Position numbers and translations under genes: made by a program. A stretch of DNA of 64,000 nucleotides from Bacteroidaceae bacterium (GTDB lineage: Bacteria; Bacteroidota; Bacteroidia; Bacteroidales; Bacteroidaceae): NCBI GenBank assembly GCA_024682395.1, contig JAIKZH010000047.1, positions 30,788-94,787 on the forward strand. Reading direction: 5' to 3'. Numbering within the stretch: the first letter of the stretch is position 1; each line of letters starts with the position of its first letter. Below are positions 16,423 through 25,725 of the stretch, one piece after another. The notes below the pieces were generated by a model. That model was given only the letters and a program-made list of their open reading frames with translations. It did no database searches and had not been told where the DNA came from.

Positions 16423-18471
16423 TTATTTCTTCCACACTGGTTTTTCCAAGTACCAGTTTTTCCTTTGTTTAAGTTTTTCATACAGAGTTTCGTTTCTGGT
16501 TCCAGTGGTTTCATTCTTGTATCGGTCGTATTTCACGTCTCGATTTGCAATCTTATTTGCCAACCATTCTGTACCATTGAATCCGCTTGCATTCTTATGT
16601 TCTGCCACACGAACAAGGTCGGTGAATCTGAATCCTTCGAATGCAAATTCAAGTGCGAGTTCATCTACGATGATGTTTTCAACAGCATTGATTGCTTCTT
16701 CTTTTATCGTAGGATCAAATCCTTGAGCTACAATAAGTTTGGTGTAATCGTAGTTGACAGAATCGCCAAACCCAGAGATGTTTGTGCGTAAGTTGTCACG
16801 GGTTAGGGTAGGCCATGAACCAAAACCACATCCTCTTGCGTGAATACCTGTATTTCCAGCCCAACTGTCGTTAGTGAAGTCAAGATAGAAATTATCAATT
16901 TCTGTGCTGTCAACATAGTACATTGCGCCGAATGTATTGGTTTTCATGTAGTAAGTGGTATCTTTATCCCATACATAGAAACCATCATCTCCGATTACAG
17001 GTTTTCCTTCTTCATCCCTAACCATGTAGTCTTCAATTTTTACTGCATGTTTTGGAATGTTATAATCGCATATACCATCTTTAAGAATTGCGAATGCAAG
17101 TTGTGGGTAACCTGAACGGTTGATAGCTTCTGCAAGTCTCAACCAAACTAATGTTTTGCGATATACAGGGATTCCATAATAGAATTCAGTATCTATTGCA
17201 GCTTTGCTACAGAGTTCAAATGGTTCGCCTTCATGTCTGTATTTTTCTATTGAAGCAAAATATCTGGCATCTCCTGATTTATATTCAGTTCGTGAAGCAA
17301 TACTTGTTGAGTTGTCAAAATAGATATATGTCTGATTTTTATTAACTGTATAGTATGCTCCTGATGGTTTAGTCTGTGATTTATAGTTTGGTTCTACAGT
17401 GATGCTACCACCAGAATTGACTGTGGTTTGGTCTTTTCCGTTTTCATCTTTTGATACGGTTGCTTCTGTACTTTGACTTGATGAAGGAGTATAACCATAA
17501 ATATCAGCTACGCGTGTGAGCATTTTTCCAAATTTGCGGTTTGCTGCACTTGGAATAGATGTAATAAGATCATTACCTTTTTGAACATTATAAGTATCAG
17601 CCCAGCAGCCCCAGATGTCAGATCCGGCGCTTCTTCTACTTAACGCATAAAGATCAGTATATGCAGTAGAGTATCTCACTTCACAGCATTGTGTAGTGGT
17701 GGTTGACATTGTCTTATTCAGATAAGTATAATAATATGTTGCAGCAGTGCGATAATCTTCGGTGTCTCTACCACGAAGCAGATACATATCGCCCAATATT
17801 AGATTGATTGGGAATCGCTGTAATTGTGAGTTGAACTGTACACTTCCAAGGTCCCAATTTTGGTATTGAGGATATTCTGTATCCACGAATTTATCTAAAC
17901 CAGTTTCCAATATCTTGTCGATAAGATTATCTTTGTTGACAAGATAACTGTTGTTGGCATATTTATCTAATACATCGAGTGTCGTTATAGGTTCTGTAAT
18001 GAATGGCACTTCGCCATAATTGTTTACAAGTTGCAGATATGTCCATGCTCGGATTGCACAAACCTGAGCATACTCAGGAATCATATATTTGATATTACTT
18101 TTAATCTTACTTGTATCTGCATTGTGTATATACAAGTTACAATTGTTGATTATATTGTAATAATCACGAATGTTGAGCATTGAACATGAACCATCTTGTG
18201 GATTGTCGAAATTGGCAATAGCATGGAGGGTGTCGGTTGTGTATTTAGTTGTACTGACAAGGTCGCCACGTAATTCACCAAGTATGACATGACGTTCAGC
18301 AACATCCTGTATGCAACGAAGGATTCCATAGTATGAATACACGGTATCTTGTGCGCTGATGTAGCTTTTATCGTCAGTTTTTACAGTGAGCATGTCTTCG
18401 CACGAAGTAAACGTGAACAAAGAACAATTTAATGCAATCAATGAGATTATTGATAATATATATTTTTTCAT
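16423..18471 (-). CDS. SusD/RagB-family nutrient-binding lipoprotein (second pair)
   Basis: SusD proteins are surface lipoproteins that cap the SusC transporter and bind the ligand. The start at 18471 (MKKYILSIISLIALNCSLFT) gives a signal peptide with lipobox FTSC and a product of 682 aa. The longer frame to 18627 would overlap the SusC gene by about 140 bases and hide the signal. TPR-like helices are seen at SNIKYMIPEYAQVCAIRAWT and YLQLVNNYGEVPFI. The C-terminus has the family hallmark LALEFAFEGFRFTDLVR. It begins 19 bases after SusC. The protein is longer than most SusD homologues (about 500-600). Confidence 0.93.
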   Translation of the reverse strand: MKKYILSIISLIALNCSLFTFTSCEDMLTVKTDDKSYISAQDTVYSYYGILRCIQDVAERHVILGELRGDLVSTTKYTTDTLHAIANFDNPQDGSCSMLNIRDYYNIINNCNLYIHNADTSKIKSNIKYMIPEYAQVCAIRAWTYLQLVNNYGEVPFITEPITTLDVLDKYANNSYLVNKDNLIDKILETGLDKFVDTEYPQYQNWDLGSVQFNSQLQRFPINLILGDMYLLRGRDTEDYRTAATYYYTYLNKTMSTTTTQCCEVRYSTAYTDLYALSRRSAGSDIWGCWADTYNVQKGNDLITSIPSAANRKFGKMLTRVADIYGYTPSSSQSTEATVSKDENGKDQTTVNSGGSITVEPNYKSQTKPSGAYYTVNKNQTYIYFDNSTSIASRTEYKSGDARYFASIEKYRHEGEPFELCSKAAIDTEFYYGIPVYRKTLVWLRLAEAINRSGYPQLAFAILKDGICDYNIPKHAVKIEDYMVRDEEGKPVIGDDGFYVWDKDTTYYMKTNTFGAMYYVDSTEIDNFYLDFTNDSWAGNTGIHARGCGFGSWPTLTRDNLRTNISGFGDSVNYDYTKLIVAQGFDPTIKEEAINAVENIIVDELALEFAFEGFRFTDLVRVAEHKNASGFNGTEWLANKIANRDVKYDRYKNETTGTRNETLYEKLKQRKNWYLEKPVWKK

Positions 18472-18490
18472 ATAATAAGTCCTCCGAATT

Positions 18491-21400
18491 TTACAGGTTA
18501 AACTTAACACCAATATTGAAACTACGATTAGATGGAAGTAATCCTGCATCAATGCCTTGATATAATATTCCGTTACCGCATGAAGATTCAGGATCGTTTC
18601 CTGAGTATTTCTTTGCAGTAAATACATTATTTGCTTCTGCCCAAAGAGTTAATCCTTGAATCCAGTTAAGTGATATAGGCATTTGATATGAAAGTCTTAC
18701 TTTCTTAAGTTTGAGATAACTGCCATCCTCAATCCAACGGTCTGAGAATCTCTCGTTGTTTACCCAATCCTCGCTTTCAACAGTACATGCACGTGGTATG
18801 TCTGTTTGTTGTCCTTCGCAAGTCCAACGGTTTACAACAGCAAGACTTTGGTTGTAGAATCCGTTCATGCTCTCAAGTTGACGACGATGATAGTTGTATA
18901 TGTCGTTTCCTAAAGAGTATTTGAAGATTATGTCGAGTGACCAACGTTTCATGTTTATGTTTGAATATATGTTTCCATATAACTTAGGGTTTGGATTACC
19001 AATGACTGTCTTGTCGTCATTATTGATGATACCATCGTTGTTGAGGTCTACGAAATGGACGTCACCTGCGTGGAAATCGGTATAAGGATTACTTTCGATA
19101 CCTGTAGGATATTTCAAATAACCGTCTTTGCCTGCACTTAATGCTTCTGCATCGGTTGCAAACACACCATTAGTCTTGAATCCGTAGAACACACCTGCTG
19201 CAGTACCTTTACTTGTATAGATTTCAGCATCATATAGTTTTGTTATATAATGGTCTTCAGGTAATGTTACAATCTTGTTCTTATAATGTCCGATAGTTGT
19301 TCCGAGTTGCCATTTAAAGTCTCTTTTATTGATGAGTATGGCATTCAGATTCGCTTCCAAACCTACGTTGCGTAATGAACCGCCATTGCATAGATATGTT
19401 TCAAGACCAGCAAGATAATTCAATGATTTTGAAGTAATGAGGTTGTCGGTGTTGCTTACATAGAAGTCGATACCTGCATTGATTCTGTTCTTGAAGAATG
19501 CACCGTTCAAACCGAAATTCCATTTATGAGTAGTTTCCCATTGTAGTTCAGGGTTTTCGATGTTTACGATTTGCAAACCGATTGCAGATTTCAGATATGT
19601 AACTGCTTTGAAATAAGTGCGGCTTGCAGAATAATCGAAGTTGTCGTTTCCTGACACATCATATCCGGCTGTGAATTTGAGGTAATCGATATTCTTAACG
19701 TTTTTCATCCATGATTCGTTGCTGATGATCCATCCGAGTTGGAGTGAAGGGAATAAACCCCATTTTACACCGAACATGTTGATACCATCGTTACAGTTCT
19801 TACCGAAACGTGATGAACTTTCAGCAGTCAGACTTGCTTCAGCAATATATTTGTTTTTGAAACTATATTGTGCATTTGCATAATATGCCAAGTTCTTCCA
19901 TGTGTCGTTGTTTCCTTCTACAGATGAGAAACTATCAGAACTCTTGTTGTCTGGCATCTTATCGTTACCTGCTCCTGGTGTGATGTATCCCACAAGGTGA
20001 TTTTCAGAGAATGAGTTAGATGTGAATCGGAATCCTCCGAATAATGCAACATCATGTTTGCCAAGGTTGCGTACCCAGTTGAGTCTTAAATCATTATAGA
20101 GAGAAGTTTCTTTGTTGAACAAACTCTTCTTCACACCTTGGATTGTACCCATGTTTTCCAACACGTATTCAGGAGTACCAGCAATTGGAAGATAATATTT
20201 CTCACTTGCACGGTTCAACTGATATGCAAATCTGTTTGTAAGATACAGATATCTGTTGATTTGCCATTTAGGCATAACGTTGAGGTTGAACTGAGTTACC
20301 TCTTGATTATTCTTGTTGACAGCATCACCATTTTTAAGGATCCAATAAGGATTTGTCAAAGCTGTGTTTGTTCCGTAACGTTCAGCGAATGCAAAAGGAT
20401 AGTTGTCGTCTGAATAGTATTTACCAGCATATTCAGATGATTGGTGTAATTTTGCATCTTCGCCAGTGTAGTAGCTATACATGCTTAGGAAAGGTGCTTG
20501 TATCTGTCCTAAGATGTTTGGTGATGTGATAGGGCTGTCTTCATAGCTTTCTGCCCATCCGTTGTCGCGTAGGTTGTTGGTTACACGACTGAATGAGATG
20601 TCAAGTTGTGTGTTTAAGTCCTTGAGCAGATTGATGTCGGTGTTGAATCGTATGTTCAAACGATCGAAGGCATTGTTTTTAGCTGTAGCCTGTGCACTTG
20701 CGTATCCCAATGAAAGGTTATACATAGCAACATCGTCACCACCTTGCACATTTACTTTATAGTTCTGTGTGAAGGCATTCTGATAAAGTCCTTTTGACCA
20801 GTCTGTATCGTTATGGTACATTGGATACCAATAATACTGTGGGTTGTCGTTAAGGAATGGGATTGATATGCCAGCCGATGAATACTTCTGTCCGTATTCG
20901 GTTGTACCTATCAATTCGCTCGCGTAGTTGCGATATTGACTTGCATTTAACACTTTCATTTTTGATGGCTTAGTTTCAAAACCTCCAAAGATGGAAACAT
21001 TGATTTTAGTAGCCATACTATGACCACGCTTTGTGTTGATTATTACAACACCGTTAGCTCCACGTGAACCATATAATGCTGTTCCGTTTTTCAGAACTTG
21101 TATGCTCTCAATATCTTCTACATCAATGGCTGAAAGAATGTTATTGAAGAATCCATCATGAATTGATGTGCGGTCGAGTTGCATGTCCATGATTATTCCG
21201 TCGAGGACAATCAAGGGTTGTGCATTCAGATTTAATGAGTTTAATCCTCGTATGAACATCGCACTTCCTTGTCCAGGAACACCGTCGCGGTTGATGGTGT
21301 AAATATCACCTGCAAGTTTACTATCGATTTCTCCATCGGCAGAAATTGCACTTGAGTTTTCAATAGAAATTGTTTTTTGAGATGTTATGATGTTCTTTGA

Positions 21401-21826
21401 ACTATATGTTGACTTGAATTTGTCGCTATACATCAATATGGTTTTTGGTTCAGTGCCATGTTGAGCAACTTGAATGTCGTTATACTGTGTTGCTGTTGCA
21501 TATAGCGATGTTACGAATACAGGTACTTTGAATTTGTATTTACCTTCTTCGTCGGTCATTGCAGAATAACGACTATTGTTGTAGGCTTGAACACGTACAC
21601 CAGGTAGAGGCTGTTTAGTTGAAGCATCAAGAACAGTTCCGCTTACTTCCATCATCTCATACACTGGTAATGCTTTTTGCGCTTTTTTCTTAGGAGTGCT
21701 TACCTCTGTAGTGACATCTTCTTCATTATCGGTGTCTTGCGCATATATGGTATTCACTCCTAAAGACATCGTTAATAATGTGATAAGTGATGTTTTGAAT
21801 ATGAATGAATTATTATGTTGTTTCAT
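18491..21826 (-). CDS. SusC/RagA TonB-dependent outer-membrane transporter (second pair)
   Basis: The 1111-residue protein has a signal peptide ending SLGVNTIYAQ and a carboxypeptidase-regulatory-like domain at about 58-130 (VSGTVLDASTKQPLPGVRVQ). A plug domain follows (AMFIRGLNSLNLNAQPLIVL and ALYGSRGANGVVIINTKRG), then a large beta-barrel ending in a hydrophobic FNIGVKFNL strand. It imports a ligand captured by the adjacent SusD, driven by TonB. The substrate cannot be read from the sequence. It lies 45 bases after a FAS1-like gene in the seven-gene operon and is about 33 residues shorter than the first SusC. Confidence 0.95.
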   Translation of the reverse strand: MKQHNNSFIFKTSLITLLTMSLGVNTIYAQDTDNEEDVTTEVSTPKKKAQKALPVYEMMEVSGTVLDASTKQPLPGVRVQAYNNSRYSAMTDEEGKYKFKVPVFVTSLYATATQYNDIQVAQHGTEPKTILMYSDKFKSTYSSKNIITSQKTISIENSSAISADGEIDSKLAGDIYTINRDGVPGQGSAMFIRGLNSLNLNAQPLIVLDGIIMDMQLDRTSIHDGFFNNILSAIDVEDIESIQVLKNGTALYGSRGANGVVIINTKRGHSMATKINVSIFGGFETKPSKMKVLNASQYRNYASELIGTTEYGQKYSSAGISIPFLNDNPQYYWYPMYHNDTDWSKGLYQNAFTQNYKVNVQGGDDVAMYNLSLGYASAQATAKNNAFDRLNIRFNTDINLLKDLNTQLDISFSRVTNNLRDNGWAESYEDSPITSPNILGQIQAPFLSMYSYYTGEDAKLHQSSEYAGKYYSDDNYPFAFAERYGTNTALTNPYWILKNGDAVNKNNQEVTQFNLNVMPKWQINRYLYLTNRFAYQLNRASEKYYLPIAGTPEYVLENMGTIQGVKKSLFNKETSLYNDLRLNWVRNLGKHDVALFGGFRFTSNSFSENHLVGYITPGAGNDKMPDNKSSDSFSSVEGNNDTWKNLAYYANAQYSFKNKYIAEASLTAESSSRFGKNCNDGINMFGVKWGLFPSLQLGWIISNESWMKNVKNIDYLKFTAGYDVSGNDNFDYSASRTYFKAVTYLKSAIGLQIVNIENPELQWETTHKWNFGLNGAFFKNRINAGIDFYVSNTDNLITSKSLNYLAGLETYLCNGGSLRNVGLEANLNAILINKRDFKWQLGTTIGHYKNKIVTLPEDHYITKLYDAEIYTSKGTAAGVFYGFKTNGVFATDAEALSAGKDGYLKYPTGIESNPYTDFHAGDVHFVDLNNDGIINNDDKTVIGNPNPKLYGNIYSNINMKRWSLDIIFKYSLGNDIYNYHRRQLESMNGFYNQSLAVVNRWTCEGQQTDIPRACTVESEDWVNNERFSDRWIEDGSYLKLKKVRLSYQMPISLNWIQGLTLWAEANNVFTAKKYSGNDPESSCGNGILYQGIDAGLLPSNRSFNIGVKFNL

Positions 21827-21871
21827 ATAATTGTACTTTTTAATTCATTTGAAAAATAATTTAGACTCTTA

Positions 21872-23599
21872 TTATTCATCTTTCGCGATTAGAAGGATTT
21901 TGTCAATCCAAAACTCACGAGTGAATTTGGTCTTGTCTTTTGGAGTGATTGCACTCAGTTTCAATGTAGGATAGAAATCTGTACCTCTATAGCATACAGG
22001 GAATTCAAAATCATGTGCCAAACAGATTGTGTCTGTAAAACAAAGTTCATCGTTGTCGTTTGTGAACGGACATACTCTGTTTACGAATGAAGATTTTTCT
22101 TGTCCATCATGAATATCGCCTGTTTCAGGCTTAAAGTTGTAAGTTGTCTGAGTGGCTTTCTTGCCGTCGTGATAACTTAACGATGCCTTAAACTTTATTG
22201 GTTGGTCAGCCTCAAAGTTGTATCCCATAACAACAAAGATATCATATTTGCATGAAAGGACATTTTGAAGCTTATATGTAATATCAGGGTTTGATGAACT
22301 TGCAGCCAATGGTGTTCTCATCATTGCAATTTGTACAACAGTGTCTGGAAATTGAAATGCAGCAACCATAGGCTCAATTTTACATTGATGGTTGTTCTCC
22401 ACATATGAATTTATTTCAGCTTCTATTTCTTTTTTATAAGCCCATGTGTCTTGTGGTTTATAGCCAAATTTATTGGTTACATATCCATAACCATTACTCA
22501 TTGTAAAACGTTGTGAATCTTTGAATATAGGTTCAACGTTAGGAGTTCTGATTATTGTACGATTAGTAGTGTACAATGAGTCACAATCGTATGGTTCGTC
22601 AATATTGAACGCCTTGAATTGGTGCTTTGCAGTAAACACAAGATCTTGGCAAATTGCATTCTTTGAATACAAGTTTACAATTGAGTCAAGTTCAACCTCT
22701 GTGTATGTCTTAGTTGTCTTCTTCTCAGATGATTCACCTTTGTCATTAACAGTGGTGATTGTCTGAGTATATGTAGGCATGTATTTGAAATAACTCTTTG
22801 TACGTTCCAGAGCTTCCTCCCATGCTTCATTTGTTGGAAGAACCATAGCATACAAACTATCTTCCTTACTTATGTTTGCACCCATGAAAGAGAAGTACTC
22901 GTTGGCAAGATATTTTACAGAGTCAACCCAAGTGATATTTCCATTAATCGTAGGTCCTTGTGTACTACTATATTCATCAAATACATACTTCTCGTAGCTT
23001 CTTAGGAAGTCTCTCAAAGAATCAAGACCTTCGTGAGCGGAAATGAATTCATATAGGTTGAGATTGTAGTCGACAGGAGCCTCTGTGATGTGTAGGACAC
23101 CATTACTGCAACTCAAGTTAGGAGTGGTGATTCTCTTTCCTCCAATTGTAAAGTTATTACAATCCAATACGGTTGTTTTATAGTTGAAGAGAGTAATATC
23201 TTTCTCCTTATTTCCGTTTACAACATTATTGAAACGAACCATATTGTTTTGGATGAGTTCTTTCTCTACAAGATAGTTGCTTGCTTGATCTCCTTTAGCC
23301 AATAAGTTCTTGTAATATTCGAAATCGAACGAATCGTTTACTGGAGCCCAAATAGTAAATCTTTGGTCGTGATCGAAAAGTTCTGAATATTTTACTTCAG
23401 TACGACTACCTTCTGACTTAGAGTTATAGGTGTTCTCTAAGATATAGGCAAACTGGGACAATTCAGGAGTGTTGCTTATATTCTCCCACAATGTCTTTTG
23501 TCCTTCGACATTTGGGTCAATATTGAAGTGATCGTCACTACAACTGACACTTGTCAATGCCGCAGTTATTGCAATTGCTATATATTTTAGTTTTTTCAT
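21872..23599 (-). CDS. FAS1 (fasciclin)-like surface lipoprotein, 575 aa
   Basis: The signal peptide ends in lipobox VSC (ITAALTSVSCSDD), predicting a lipoprotein. FAS1-type signatures occur at RFTIWAPVNDSFDFEYYKNL (about 83-102) and at SLYAMVLPTNEAWEEALERT (about 245-265), the T-x-F-x-P-x-[DN]-x-A-[FW] pattern. The C-terminal 150 residues are beta-rich (VVMGYNFEADQPIKFKASLS). FAS1 domains mediate adhesion or binding; in this operon a role as an accessory surface-binding protein beside SusD is inferred. It follows another FAS1 gene by 53 bases. Confidence 0.8.
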   Translation of the reverse strand: MKKLKYIAIAITAALTSVSCSDDHFNIDPNVEGQKTLWENISNTPELSQFAYILENTYNSKSEGSRTEVKYSELFDHDQRFTIWAPVNDSFDFEYYKNLLAKGDQASNYLVEKELIQNNMVRFNNVVNGNKEKDITLFNYKTTVLDCNNFTIGGKRITTPNLSCSNGVLHITEAPVDYNLNLYEFISAHEGLDSLRDFLRSYEKYVFDEYSSTQGPTINGNITWVDSVKYLANEYFSFMGANISKEDSLYAMVLPTNEAWEEALERTKSYFKYMPTYTQTITTVNDKGESSEKKTTKTYTEVELDSIVNLYSKNAICQDLVFTAKHQFKAFNIDEPYDCDSLYTTNRTIIRTPNVEPIFKDSQRFTMSNGYGYVTNKFGYKPQDTWAYKKEIEAEINSYVENNHQCKIEPMVAAFQFPDTVVQIAMMRTPLAASSSNPDITYKLQNVLSCKYDIFVVMGYNFEADQPIKFKASLSYHDGKKATQTTYNFKPETGDIHDGQEKSSFVNRVCPFTNDNDELCFTDTICLAHDFEFPVCYRGTDFYPTLKLSAITPKDKTKFTREFWIDKILLIAKDE

Positions 23600-23652
23600 A
23601 TTTCAGTTCTTTAAATTTTAAATAACATGTTTATGAATAACGTTGTTTGTTA

Positions 23653-25725
23653 TTACCACTTGTCTTCTGCCTTGTCTCCGTTGTAGATTGATTTTGGAAC
23701 TATTTCGAGATAGTCGAAGAAGAATTGTGTGCTTGTACTTTCGAGTACAGATTTGAAACGTACGTAATATGTTATTCCTGCTTCGAGTTGTCCTCTGAAT
23801 ATAATCTTTCTTGTTGATGTAGGACAATCTCGTCCTGATACCTCACCTGGATAGAAGTATGCAGGTCCTTTCATATAATCATTGTTACGCATCTGCTTAT
23901 CTTTATTTTGGATTTCTTCGTCTGTACCAAGGTCTTTGTCAGAAACCCAACCGATTGCAGGGTCTGTACCTACGATACGCAAGTCGATTGGAATTCCGAC
24001 TGCAGGAAGATTTCTTGGATTTGTACCAAGATAGATCTGTGCCATACCGCGGTTTTCGTTAGCGTTGACTCCATAACGTAATTCATATGTACCTGTATAT
24101 GGAACTGGTGGCAATTTCATGACGAAGTCATATTTTCCTCTGATATTAAACTCGTCAGCCTGATAGTTGGTCCATGTACCTCCAGAAGTGCTAGAGAAAC
24201 CTTCGTTCTGATAATTTGAAAGGTATGCAAAGTCTGTAGATTCCGACATGATAGGAATTGCGCCAGAACCGCCAGCTTTTGATGTGAAGTAGTCATAAGG
24301 ATAATACCAAGCTTGATTGTGGTCACGACGATGATTGTTTGTCATCAATTCAGGAAGTAATGAACAAACATCGTAGCGCATACGTTCGTTAAGAACTTTC
24401 TTTGGTACCTGTTCAGTCCATAAAAGAATGTCTTGAATAGGGTAGTAGTATCCATTTAAGGCATTATTATCGAAAGCACCGTTATTGCTGAGAATCATAA
24501 CACCAGGAATGTCAACTGTTGCGCTTCTTTCCTTATATGTCTTTGTCAATTCATATTCAGAGTGTCTGTTGATACGCTTACCATCGCGTGTACCTGTAAT
24601 CTTGAGTGAACGGCGGTGTTTACCTATTGTTTCATAATACTCCCACACATTTACTCTGAAGCTTCTTCCGTCGTTTGGATTAGAATTAGTGAATCCGATT
24701 TCGTTACTGTAAATAACAAGTCTGTCCCAAATCAAACGTTCTGGAAGTATGTGGTATGCAACGAACTGATTGATTGCGTTATTTGGTTTGTCGTAGTCGT
24801 CGCCCCAACTTGTATTTTCATCGTAATAAGCATGTGCTCTTAGATATTCCTTCAAATCATTGACATTGTTGATGCCATTTGCTTCGAATACAGAGTCGGT
24901 TTCAACAAATACTGTGAATCCAAAATATCTGTGTTCTGGATAAGAACCGTTCCAACCACTTAAACCACTTTGGTCGCGTTTCTTACCTGCTAATTCATTG
25001 TTAAGTTCGTAGTCTTCATCCTTATATGCGAGCAATGAGTCTGTCCATGTTGACAGATTAAGCAGTTCGCCAAAGAATGTAAGATTCTCGGTACTTATAA
25101 TCAAATCGGCTACGGTTGCGATAGATGGTGACAAAACCTTGTCGATCTCATGGATGTAACCATTTTCAACCTCAATATCTTTTTCAGTGATTAATGAATT
25201 GGCATTAACATAAATCTGTGTAGCTCCGTCGGCAGAGTTGCCATATGTGATGTTTACGAAACGGTCGTTCATGTTTGTTGTGTTCAATGCACCTTCATTA
25301 AAATCGGTAGTTGCATATGCCTCACTGCTACCATTATCTATAATAGAATTGAATACAATCATGTCGGCCACTGAATCGGGAACTTCTTCCACAATAGTAG
25401 AACTTACCATTGGGTGTTCAAGGTGCATGAGTGAATCAAGATAATGCTCAATGGCTTCGTTGGTAGGGGCAAAACATGTGTAGTGTCCGCGTGCTTCCAA
25501 CAAATCGCGCATTGTTGATTTTGATTTCTTACTTGGGTGGACTTTACCTAACAATGTAAGATAACTACCATAGATATCTTGGTTGTTCTCAAAGTGATCA
25601 ACCATCATTTCCCCAGTAAATGTATATAGATTAGAATCGTCAATTTTTTCGGTACATCCCGAATTGACTAATAATGTGCCGAGTGTTATTAAACCGCAGC
25701 ATATATATGAGATTTTCTTTATCAT
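23653..25725 (-). CDS. FAS1-domain surface lipoprotein, 690 aa
   Basis: The lipobox is VNSGC in MIKKISYICCGLITLGTLLV followed by NSGCTEK. A clear FAS1 unit spans about 40-215 (GHYTCFAPTNEAIEHYLDSL; VENGYIHEIDKVLSPS, where the last segment is the usual FAS1 closing strand). A second degenerate unit follows at about 220-440. The C-terminal 200 residues form a beta-sandwich-like segment (YDFVMKLPPVPYTGTYELRY; IIFRGQLEAGITYYVRFKSV) that resembles carbohydrate-binding folds in pattern only. Its ATG overlaps the stop of the preceding SusD gene as ATGA, so translation is coupled. Confidence 0.85.
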   Translation of the reverse strand: MIKKISYICCGLITLGTLLVNSGCTEKIDDSNLYTFTGEMMVDHFENNQDIYGSYLTLLGKVHPSKKSKSTMRDLLEARGHYTCFAPTNEAIEHYLDSLMHLEHPMVSSTIVEEVPDSVADMIVFNSIIDNGSSEAYATTDFNEGALNTTNMNDRFVNITYGNSADGATQIYVNANSLITEKDIEVENGYIHEIDKVLSPSIATVADLIISTENLTFFGELLNLSTWTDSLLAYKDEDYELNNELAGKKRDQSGLSGWNGSYPEHRYFGFTVFVETDSVFEANGINNVNDLKEYLRAHAYYDENTSWGDDYDKPNNAINQFVAYHILPERLIWDRLVIYSNEIGFTNSNPNDGRSFRVNVWEYYETIGKHRRSLKITGTRDGKRINRHSEYELTKTYKERSATVDIPGVMILSNNGAFDNNALNGYYYPIQDILLWTEQVPKKVLNERMRYDVCSLLPELMTNNHRRDHNQAWYYPYDYFTSKAGGSGAIPIMSESTDFAYLSNYQNEGFSSTSGGTWTNYQADEFNIRGKYDFVMKLPPVPYTGTYELRYGVNANENRGMAQIYLGTNPRNLPAVGIPIDLRIVGTDPAIGWVSDKDLGTDEEIQNKDKQMRNNDYMKGPAYFYPGEVSGRDCPTSTRKIIFRGQLEAGITYYVRFKSVLESTSTQFFFDYLEIVPKSIYNGDKAEDKW

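Noticed and set aside
18472..18627. Upstream extension of the second SusD frame
   Set aside because: It lies within the SusC coding sequence; the signal peptide and lipobox start at 18471.
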